In this document: piece by piece, positions 1 through 9,363 of the stretch | Layout: each line of letters opens with the position of its first letter | Numbering within the stretch: position 1 is the stretch's first letter | Source of the DNA: Cordia subcordata | Taxonomy: Eukaryota > Streptophyta > Magnoliopsida > Boraginales > Cordiaceae | NCBI GenBank assembly: GCA_028554755.1 | Contig: JAPTOF010000001.1 | Location: forward strand, 6,244,501 to 6,308,500 | Length of the DNA stretch: 64,000 nt | Direction of reading: 5' to 3' | The notes under the pieces: model-generated | The model's input: only the letters and a program-made list of their open reading frames with translations | Databases searched by the model: none | Told to the model about the DNA's origin: nothing | Program-made: the position numbers and the translations under genes

Positions 1-393
1 CTGTTTATCTGCAGAAGCGCTTTTGGCATCACCATTTATAGCAAGGTTAAGCCTGGTCACACTGCTGTCTAAGAGCTCAGAACAATCGCTCAATGCAGCC
101 ATTTCTGCGTCGTTTTTAACCATCTCTGCACTTCCCATGATCACATCTTTGGCATGAAGGGCTTTGTGTAAAGCAGTGTGCATGACAATATTGGCGAAGT
201 CATGATCAGTGCTTTGGTTGCCAGTAAATTCATTAGATTTCTGACTTATGTGATACTCACAAGCTTCCGGGTATGGCGTTTTGTGGCACCATGAATGGAA
301 ACTTGATGAGTTCGAAGAATGAGTTGAAATAATTGAGGATAAAAGCAAAAGAATTGATGAAAGAACAAATGGTATTCTCGAAGTCATTGTCAT
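1..393 (-). CDS. Pectinesterase/pectinesterase inhibitor, partial (N-terminal PMEI part)
   Basis: This is the first exon of a third pectin methylesterase precursor, open to the window edge so the catalytic part lies outside. The reading frame starts at ATG 393 (a second in-frame ATG is at 387) and gives 131 residues. Residues 1-25 are a hydrophobic signal peptide. Then comes the pro-region motif WCHKTPYPEAC, carrying the first two conserved cysteines of the PMEI four-helix fold, and AALSDCSELLD with the third. In this family the PMEI domain keeps the enzyme inactive until it is removed on the way to the cell wall. It is the third member of the minus-strand tandem array with the genes at 2046-5683 and 6908-9363, but more diverged from both than they are from each other. 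The family is certain; whether the gene is intact cannot be judged here. Confidence 0.9.
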   Translation of the reverse strand, partial: MTMTSRIPFVLSSILLLLSSIISTHSSNSSSFHSWCHKTPYPEACEYHISQKSNEFTGNQSTDHDFANIVMHTALHKALHAKDVIMGSAEMVKNDAEMAALSDCSELLDSSVTRLNLAINGDAKSASADKQ

Positions 394-2045
394 AAAATCC
401 ACTAGCTTAATTCTGATCTTGCAAAGGCATGTTTTTGTGTATATATATAGTTTTAATTGTTTCGGTGACTTAATTGCAGAGAAATGGTAACTACACTCCT
501 TTCATTGCTCGACTTTATCTTCTAGTAAGAGTTATTTTCTGGCAGCATTAATTGGGTACGTTACTTAGGATGAATCTGATTGATGGTCAATTAACAATTT
601 ATTAATTATATAGTTTTTTTTTCTTTATAGTTATGAGGTAATTTCGTTAATAGTATCTCAGTTACTGGCTCAAAGTTTATTCTTTCTTAAATATTCTTTC
701 ATTTAAGTGATTAGGAATCTGTTTGATGAAATTAATTGTTAGAGTAACTGATAGTTATTTAGGTAGCTGATAACTGTTGCATCTTAGCTGTTAGCTTATG
801 GTTGTTTAGCTAGTTAATTGAACAAAATGTGTTCAATAAAATTAATGGTTGGATTAATTGATGAATGCAAAATAACATAAAAAGATATTGGTGTTCTGTT
901 ATTATTAATATTATGTTAACTATAATTATTATTACTATTATTGAAATAAGATAATTTTTTAATTGATTGAAAATTTATTTTTTCAAAAAAATAAATGAAC
1001 GACTAAGACTTACATTTTTTAAGATATATTTTGATGTGGATAGAATTGAATTTGATTATTTGATTATTTTATATTTATATTTGTAAAAGAAAATATAAAA
1101 AAGTAGAAAGAAAATGGAGAGAGGGTAGAATTGCAAAAAAAAAGTGAAGCGAGAGTATAATTGCCAAAAGATATTAATATTTCACAAACACTATTTCATA
1201 GACAAACACCACTTAAAACATTATTTTACGAACAACGAAATTTGAAGAAAAATAGTATTTTAACTAAGCCAAAACACTAAACGATAGTTGAAACATTATT
1301 GCCGAACAATATCTAAATAATATCCACTTTGTCTATTTTAAATCAAGTTCAATCTAAAACCTTTTCTTCTTCAACTCGTAAAAATGTCATTTTAGAGTAA
1401 TCACCCTACTTAGAAGTTTAAATTATTAATTAACTAATTTAATTAATTTACTTAATTAAAGCAATTAAGACTGATTTCTTCATTGTAATCTTCACACAGC
1501 AATGCAAATTATATTCAAAATGATGATGCAAGGAAAAAGAAGAGAATGATTACACAAAAAACCAACAAACGCTATGGTTGGATTCGGGGGAAAAGGTTAA
1601 TAAAGAAAAAGAAAGAAAAGTATTATAAAAGAAAGGAGTGGAAATGATTAACTTCTTCTTTGTATTGGGTAAATTTTAGTAGGGAAAGGAAGATGAAAGA
1701 TTACAAATTGTACTTGTGTGGATTAAGAAAGAAACTGAGGAGAGGGATGTATTTTATGTAAAGTTTGACTTTCATACCTTTTTTTATTGTATGTAAACAT
1801 ATACATAAAGATTGAACTAGTCATTTCTCAAAATAATCATTTCCCTCCCCTCTATTTGACCCCAATTTGGAAGGATCAAATCAAGGGTTATGGAGGAATA
1901 AGTTTTATTATTTATTAACCCTCATCCTTCGTATCTTCCCAACTCAAATAAGAAAAAGAAATAAAAAATTCTTTCAAAACCATTCCCCCTCCCCCCCCCC
2001 CCAACCCCAATCTGCTTAATCCAAACATAGTGTAAAACTCAATGT
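394..2045. other. Intergenic, AT-rich, no gene seen
   Basis: This stretch between two tandem PME genes holds the promoter of the partial gene on its left and the 3' flank of the next gene on its right. About 1375-1520 matches 6640-6830 (shared text around CTTCACACAGCAATGCAAAT), so it belongs to the duplicated unit. A poly-C tract lies at 1987-2002. No coding region is supportable. Confidence 0.6.
439..450 (-). promoter_or_regulatory. Probable TATA box of the partial PME gene
   Basis: On the minus strand a TATATATA run lies about 47-57 bases upstream of the ATG at 393, the right distance for a TATA box with a short leader. It is inferred from position and composition only. Confidence 0.45.
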
Positions 2046-3264
2046 TCAAAACCCAAGAGTGTAGGGCACATTTGTAGAAGGTAACCAAGAGTTTCCAAAC
2101 AAGAACTCCCTAACTGTAAATCTCAAAGCTTCAGTCGGATTAGTAATGGCATGATATCCTTCCCAATCCACTCTTTTTGCAGTGGAAGAACCAGGTCCAG
2201 TGTTGTTAAACTCTGCATAATAAACATGACTCACATTTGCATTCATATCCCACCTTATCCATCCAACAGGGTCAATAAAACCATCAAGAAAACACCCCAT
2301 CACAACTGTTTGAGAGTATGGCCCCCAAGGCCTGCCAAGATAAGCCCTCACTCCTTGTAGATTTTTCTCTTTAGTCGTAACATTTGAATTTTGAATTATA
2401 ATGCCCGTGTTTCCCTTCAAATTTGATCGGCTTTGAGCTGTGATGGTGATGGTTCTTTTGGAAGGCTTCCTTGCGTAGATGCGGCAGTTCTGGAAAACTG
2501 CTGCAGCGTCTCCGAATATGAAGTCTACTGTTCCATAGATGTCGCAGTCTCTGTAGAATTGTCTACCTGAATGCACGTATAGGGTGTCTTGATAACCTTC
2601 AAAGCTGCACCTGTAGAAGGCCGAGAGATCGGATCGTGATCTTACTGCCACTGCTTGGCCGGCCAAGGGTCCGGCTGTGTTTTGGAATGTGATGTCTCTT
2701 GCAATGAATCCATCTCCGTTTATGCCTATGAAGCATTAGAGCATAGCTTAGAATTGATTGTAATGTATAAATTGGAAGACAAGTAGAAGTTCAATCATGG
2801 GAGAAGATAAAATTTTCTAAACCTAAAAGGGTTTCAGACATGTTCTTATAATAGGACTTTCTAGGTTGCGACACGTTCTTATAAATAAGACTTTCTAATT
2901 TATGCCGGCTTAACGTTAAGATTCACATCCCATGGGGGGTGTGGATGAGCACATGAGAATATAGAGTTTTTCGTGTTTTTGCTTGAAAAGTCAAACTAAG
3001 AAAGTTTAGGCTTTTCCGCTAACCATTGAGAAGGCCATACGTGGAGGATTTTTCACAAAGTTTGTAACTTCCATATTGTTGATTAGTGGTTTAATCTTAA
3101 CAAAGCTCATGGACATAAATAGAGGATTGAATCACATAAAAAATATTGTGTATTTTTTGTATTTTCTCATTGCATATAGATGTGTGCACATATGTCCTTG
3201 ACTTTTCAACAATTACAAAGATCATCCTGTGGACTCTCGAGGTAATTTTAAATTTGCATGAAGG

Positions 3265-3302
<38 letters not shown>

Positions 3303-5683
3303 CCAATGGCGGAGCCATATTCCCCTGGCTAGTTTTGGAAAGTAAACATATACTTTATTTTTTTAATTATTTTTTTATAATGAGAGGCCAAACTATATAA
3401 GGTGCACTACTTAAGTATGTAAGTGCACTGTCTTGTGATAAAGACAAAGATATTATTACTACATTTTTCTTAATTTTTAACTAAAAAAATAAAAAATTTA
3501 AGACGAGAAAGATAAATGTAATTAGTGATATCATGAAAAGCGAAATGCTTTTAGAAAAAGGAAAAAAATAGAGAGAAATAATAGAAAAATAAAAGAAAGG
3601 AGCAGAATACATGATTGATAACCTACATAAACAACTTCATAAATATTCAAGGATTTCAAAATATTAAATCGTGCTAGAGGACCATTAACTCTAGATTATT
3701 TAAAGTGACTAGTTACTTATTCTTTTGTTGCAAGGTAAAAGTCATTTTTCCTCATGAGTTTTGCACTAAAACCGGAACTTCACCATGAGCTTTTAATTTT
3801 ACCTATTTTTCTCCATAACACAAGTTTTGCCAAATTTTGCCAAACAATATCCTATGTTGAAGGACAATTTTATCATTATATCTTTTGAGCTATTATTGAG
3901 CTATTTAATTTTTATTTATTATCTTTTTCTTCTTTTATTTTTTATTCTATATTTTACAAATATTAACGCATTGTCAAAAGGGTATACATTACCCTAGGAA
4001 AAAAGATTATATGTATGTATGTATGTGTGTATGTGTGTGTATATATATATATAAAGATAAAATTATTATTATTATTATTATTTTGTATGTTTGAAAAGTT
4101 AACTAATTGTAAAAGAAATTACGTAGTAAGTTACAAATAAATTTTATTCAATTTTGATATATCTATTAGGAGAAAGATGTTTTAAAATGAATGTAATTTT
4201 TTCTCTAATATTTTGTATAATACAAATATTGTTTAATAGGCTATTTTTTCAATCTTTTTCTTTATATTATGAAATTGATTAATTTTTATGATTTTTTTTA
4301 AAATAAAAAATGTTTTAAAGCTATTTTTGGTAAATTTTGAACTTATGGGAGAGTTTGGGATTTAGAATAGAACTCATGGGAGGATACGGGTAAAATTAAA
4401 AGGTCATGAGGGATTTTGGAATTTAGAATAGAACTCATGAGGGAAATTGATATTTCCCCTTTTGTTTGTGTATTAAAATGCTATTAGATTATTAAATATT
4501 ATATATTTTTATGATTACTTTTTTAACTTATAAAAAAAAATTATACATAGTTATTTACTTATCTTTTTGTTTTTTAAAATGTTATTACTTATTAAATATT
4601 ACATATTTAATTTTTTAATTTATATAACAATATTTACAGGTAAATGTATCTGCTGAACTACGTTTCTTGGCTCTGTTCCTGTACATAGCAATACTTCGTG
4701 AAACATAAATATATGATGTAACCATTGCAAGAATCTTATCTTAAGAAATGAAATCTCATAATTAAACATGAAAAATTGAGTGAAAAAGGTAACAAGGGGA
4801 TCAAATTAACGCAAAAAATCTGCCACATCTTACCAAATGTGGCCGTCTGGAAGCTGGTAATCGATTTTCCAGCATGCTTATCTCCAGTGATGATAGTCTT
4901 CCCAATGCCATCGCCAAAAATGGTGATGTTCTGGAGCCGTTTATTTACCTGAATATATTCATTATAAGTACCTGCCTTAACATAAATCACAAACCTTTCG
5001 CCGCGTGTTCTATTGGCAGCAGCTATGATCGCGTCGTTGATTGTTTTACCTTGCCCTGAACCATCTTGTGCTACCACAAAACTAACATTCGGATCAGTTG
5101 CAGAGACCTCTAACAGTGTCCCGTAAGCATCTGAAGCCCAAGCCATGGCGCCATCGCTGATGTTTTGCTCATCAGCTGCATCATGAGTCACTGCTAGCGC
5201 GTTGCTGAGCGATTTTGAGAGATTTTTAGCCAGAGGAAGTAGAGGGTGGCCTAATATGCTCAGCTCATTGAAGCCTGTGATGCATGTTTCTACATTTGCT
5301 AAGGCCATGCCTAACCATGTTTGTTTATCTGCAAATTTGCAGTTGGGATGTTTCATGGCAAGATTAAGCCTGTATATAGAGTCGTCCAAGAGTTGAGAAC
5401 AATCACTCAAAGCAGCAATCTCAGAAGCATTTTGTATCTTGTATTTGGTCTGATATTTGACAACTTTTTGGGCATAAATGGCTTGGTCTAAAGCAATCTG
5501 CATCACAATATTTGGAAACCCAGACTTTTGGCTGCTGACTACTGATCTATCCGATTTCTGACTAATGTAGTGCTGACATGACTCACTCGAATTTGATGCG
5601 ACTGATGAATGCGTTGAGGCGAACTGCAACACTGCAACAACAAATAAGAGAACTAACGATGGCATTAGCGCTGCCATTACCAT
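2046..5683 (-). CDS. Pectinesterase/pectinesterase inhibitor (PME copy A), two exons
   Basis: Exons are 5683-4834 and 2725-2046, joined in phase 1 (TTTG/GC), giving 509 residues. The enzyme hydrolyses methyl esters of homogalacturonan in the cell wall. Residues 1-24 are a signal peptide, about 30-170 a PMEI pro-domain, and about 199-509 the pectinesterase beta-helix. All catalytic positions are present at family spacing: Gln307 (AGQAVA), Gln329 and Asp330 (YQDTLY), Asp351 (VDFIFG), Arg415 (LGRPW). Oddities: the pro-domain keeps only one of the first two cysteines (Cys36), the WCxxTPY block being missing. The usual Arg-Arg-Leu-Leu processing motif is replaced by YGTLLEV at 187-193. The 2108-bp intron is swollen by a transposon relative to copy B. 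The start is the first ATG; a second in-frame ATG lies two codons on (5677). It is probably functional as an enzyme, while control by its pro-region is uncertain. Confidence 0.93.
3271..3301. repeat. (AT)n microsatellite in PME-A intron
   Basis: A pure AT run of about 31 bases sits directly beside the left end of the hAT-like insertion. Copy B has only a short TATATATA at the equivalent place. Confidence 0.95.
3304..4681. mobile_element. Non-autonomous hAT-like element in PME-A intron
   Basis: The element begins CAATGGCGGAGCCA, and its other end, read on the opposite strand, begins CAGGAACAGAGCCA. This is an imperfect terminal inverted repeat of the CAGxGGCGGAGCCA type seen in plant hAT elements. 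It is flanked by TATATAGC (3296-3303) and TACATAGC (4682-4689), a 7-of-8 match to an 8-bp target duplication, as expected for hAT. The matching site in paralogue B lacks the insertion. It is about 1.38 kb, AT-rich and without a transposase frame. The ends are well supported; the superfamily call is inferred. Confidence 0.6.
3730..4458. mobile_element. Inverted-repeat element nested in the hAT-like insertion
   Basis: The left arm (about 3733-3805, containing TTTTTCCTCATGAGTTTTG and GAGCTTTTAATTTTACC) is matched in inverted orientation by the right arm (about 4385-4458, with the CTCATGAGGGAAATTG and GGTAAAATTAAAAGGTC blocks). CTTTTGTT flanks both sides (3722-3729 and 4459-4466), a possible 8-bp target duplication. 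A second, weaker copy of the right-arm motif lies at about 4335-4385. It looks like a MITE that jumped into the older element; its superfamily is not determined. Confidence 0.5.
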
Positions 5684-6907
5684 GAAACTACTAGTTTTTT
5701 TAGTGGCTGTCTACAGGGGTTGACTAAAATTGAAGCCAGAGGATGATGACAAGCTAGCAATGTCTTAATGTTAGCATCAAATTTTTGGATACTTTTGCAT
5801 GCATCAAATTGTTATTTTCTTTTTTAAGAAATATGTAGGAACCACTTACCATGTCCGTTCTGCTCTCATATTATGAGGAGTTATATATTTGTAAAGAAAT
5901 AATCAAAATATTTCTTGATTATTATATATATATATATATATATATCCATTTTGTAACTGTTTCATGGTGATATGTTCATAATATCTTCTTAGTTAAGTAA
6001 TTAGTTTTATCATCATTACTTTGTTCCTGTTCTGATTTTGTATGCAATTCCCTACTTCTCTTGTACTGGTGGGTGATTTGTAACCTGCTCTTGTAACATT
6101 ATGTCAAATGACAATTTTGCCTAACTAAAAATAGAGATTAAATAAATAATAGTTGAGCAAGTGATCTGGAATTGGGTAATTCGGAAATTTATACAAGTTT
6201 AATAAATTTGCTGGTACCTTAACTGTAATATGAAAAGGACCAAAAAGGAACTAAATATATTACCCTTGGATGCTCTATTGTTAACGTAAAATCCTTTATT
6301 TTTCCAAAACGAGATCATCCCCGACACTTTTTGTTATCTACCATCTTGAAAAGGCATATTAGCAACCAGGAAAAGTCAAAAGAGGAATAATGAATATTTT
6401 AAACATTATGAATCACTCGTATTTATTTTTGAAAAAGCACTTAAAAAAAGTACTTTTGTTTAATAAAACAAACTTGTCCACTAATTTAATTTGAATTTTA
6501 AGCAGGTTGGACCAACTTAAAAACCCAAACCAAACACCATCTTAGCTCTATGTCGACATTTGTAATTCATCTAAAATGCAAACAATTAGATCATGCCTCT
6601 CACATTTTGAGCAGAAATATTGCAAATCGAGTTTAACCTATAACCTTTTCTTTTTCTAACTGGTGGTCATGATTATTTAAAGCCAGTCATTCTAGTTCCT
6701 AATTCTTGTATTTTTTTAGAGAAATCAACTTACTTAAAAGTTTAAATTGTTAACTAATTTAATAAATTTACTTAAAGCAACTAAAGACGGATTTCTTCAT
6801 TGTAAATCTTCACACAGCAATGCAAATTAATTCAAGATAATGCAAGGAAAAAAAGAAGAGAAAAGATAACACCAAAAAAAAAAAAAATCCCAACTAAAAT
6901 TCCAAGT
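5684..6907. other. Intergenic, duplicated PME flank
   Basis: The first about 300 bases are the promoter-proximal region of PME-A and match 9364-9660 upstream of PME-B (for example GAAGCCAGAGGATGATGA). The block 6095-6460 matches 10790-11160. An AT microsatellite lies at about 5925-5945. No gene is seen. Confidence 0.7.
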
Positions 6908-9363
6908 TCAAAGCCCAGGATTGTAGGGCACATCTGTAGATGGTAACCAAGATTCTCCAGACAAGAACTCCTTAACTGTGAACCTCAAAACTTCACTTCT
7001 ATCAGTAATGGCATGGTAGCCTTTCCAATCCACTCTAGATTTAGTTGAAGAACCAGGTCCACTATTGTTAAACTCTGCATAATAAACATCGCTCACATTT
7101 GCATTAACATCCCACCTTAACCATCCAGTAGGGTCAATAAAACCATCAAGAAAACACCCCATCACAACCGTTTGTGAGTACGGCCCCCAAGGCCTCCCCA
7201 GATACGCACTCACCCCTTTCAAATTCTTCTCTCTACTTGTAACTTTCGAATTCTGGATTATAATGCCTGTTTTCCCCTTCGGGTTGGACCGGTTTTGAGC
7301 TATGATGGTGATGGTGTTTTGGGGAGGTTTTCGAGCGTAAATGTTGCAGTTCTGGAAAACTGCTGCTGCGTCTCCAAATATAAAGTCTACTGTTCCGTAG
7401 ATGTTGCATTCTCTGTAGAATTGTCTACCTGAGTGCACGTATAGGGTGTCTTGGTGACCTTCGAAGCTGCATCTGTAGAAGACTGAGAGATCGGATTGTG
7501 CTCTTAGTGCCAGTGCTTGGCCGGCCAAGGGCCCTGCTGTGTTTTGGAATGTGATGTCTCGTGCAATGAATCCATCTCCAGTTATGCCTGTGGAGCATTG
7601 CCATTAGGGCATATCTTAGAATTGATGGTAATGCAGAAATTCAAAATTAAACAAGTAGAAGCTCAATCAATGGAGAAGAAAAAAAATTTCTAATCCTAAA
7701 AGTATTATGATACTGTTATTATAAATAGGACCTTTTAACTTGTACTGGTTAAATTTTAAGAGTCACATCCCACGCGAGAGTGGATTGGAGAGTATGGAAA
7801 GTCCTATGACATGGGAGTTTTTTGTACTTTTACAAAAAAAGAGTGAAATGGAGACTGGGCTTTTTCATTCGTCAGGCAATATGAGGAGGATTTCTTGATA
7901 TAATTTATATCCCTACAAACACTACAACCTCCATGATGCTGATTAATAGTTTTATCCCAAGAGAAATCATGTACATAAATAGAGGACAGAACCATATTAA
8001 AAATATCTGTTTTTTGAGTGTTTTTGTGTCTTTTCGTTGTGCATTGATGACTAGACGTATGTCCTCGAATTCTCAGCAATGACGAAGATCATCCTCTCTA
8101 GGTAATTAAATTCTTTCATATGAAAAAGCATGAAGGGATATATATAGCAATCACTACTAGAAAATTATAGATTAGAAACCGGAAGCATAGGTCACCAAAT
8201 TACTTATTTCTAAATATAGTCCAGTCGGTATTCTATCTCTATTTAGCGACAAATTCTTTTTGTCTCTATACCATCTCTATTTAGAGACCAATTTTTTTGT
8301 TACTAATTAGCAATTTTCTAGTAGTTAATACTTCATGAAACGTAAATATATCATGTAACTATTGTAAGAAATCTTATTTTAAGGAATGAAATCTCATAAG
8401 TAACATGAAAAATTGAGTGAATAAGGTAACAAGGGAGGAGCTGGATCCCAAAGGCATAGCCAAAACAATTGCAAAGGGATCAAATAACGTAAAAAGCTGG
8501 CACATCTTACCAAATGTAGCCGTCTGGGAACTGGTAATCGATTTTCCAGCACGCTTATTCCCAGTGATGATAGTCTTCCCAATGCCATCGCCAAAAATCA
8601 TGATGTTCTTCAGGGGTCTATTTATCTGAATATATTCATTATAAGTACCTTCCTTAACATATATCACAAACCTCTCATCGCCTGTCCTCCTCGCCGCGGC
8701 TCTGATCGCCTCCTTGATCGTTCTGCCTTGCCCTGAACCATCATGTGCTACCACAAAACTAAAATTCAGATCATTTGTAGAGACCTCTAACAGTGTTTTG
8801 TAAGCATCCGAAGCCCAAGTCACATCGCCAATGCTGATGTTTTGCTCATCAGCTGCATCATGACACACTGCTAGTGCATTGCTGAGTGATTTTGACAGAT
8901 TATTAGCCAGGGGAAGTAAAGGGTGGTCTAAAATGCCTAGCTCATTGAAGCCTGTGATGCATGTTTCCACATTTGCTAAGGCCATGCCTAGCCATGTTTG
9001 TCTATCTGCAAATGTGCAGTTGGGATGTTTCATGACAAGATTAAGCCTATACATGGAGTCATCCAAGAGCTGAGAACAATCACTCAATGCAGCCATCTCA
9101 GAAGCATTTTGTATCTTGTATTTAGTCCCCCATTTAACAAGTTTTTGGGCATAAATGGCTTGGTCTAAAGCAATCTGCATCACAATATTTGGAAACTCAG
9201 ACTTTTGGCTGATGACAACTGATCTATCACAAGACTCTGAATAGGGTGTTTGAGCGCACCATGAAGTCAAATTTGATGCAACCGATGAATGCGTTGACGT
9301 GAACTTCGACACCATAAGAACTGACAAGAAGACTAACAATGGCATTAGCGCCGCCATTATCAT
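6908..9363 (-). CDS. Pectinesterase/pectinesterase inhibitor (PME copy B), two exons
   Basis: Exons are 9363-8511 and 7587-6908, joined in phase 1, giving 510 residues and closely related to copy A throughout. Residues 1-24 form a signal peptide. The pro-domain has the normal WCAQTPYSESC with Cys36 and Cys45, then the later cysteines in LSDC, PNC and VETC. The catalytic set is complete: Gln308 (AGQALA), Gln330 and Asp331 (HQDTLY), Asp352 (VDFIFG), Arg416 (LGRPW). As in copy A, the expected dibasic RRLL-type processing site between pro-region and enzyme is replaced, here by YKTLLEV near 188-194. The 923-bp intron holds a CACTA-type MITE. The product should be secreted and act on pectin methyl esters in the wall. 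The start is the first ATG; MAALMP two codons on is an alternative. Confidence 0.94.
8152..8326. mobile_element. CACTA-type MITE in PME-B intron
   Basis: The 175-bp element starts CACTACTAGAAAATT and ends AATTTTCTAGTAGTT, a 14-bp perfect terminal inverted repeat apart from the outermost base. It is flanked by a 3-bp AAT target duplication (8149-8151 and 8327-8329), the size typical of CACTA (En/Spm) transposons. Paralogue A has the uninterrupted site, reading TAGCAATACTTCG at 4686-4698, which confirms the insertion. Confidence 0.85.
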
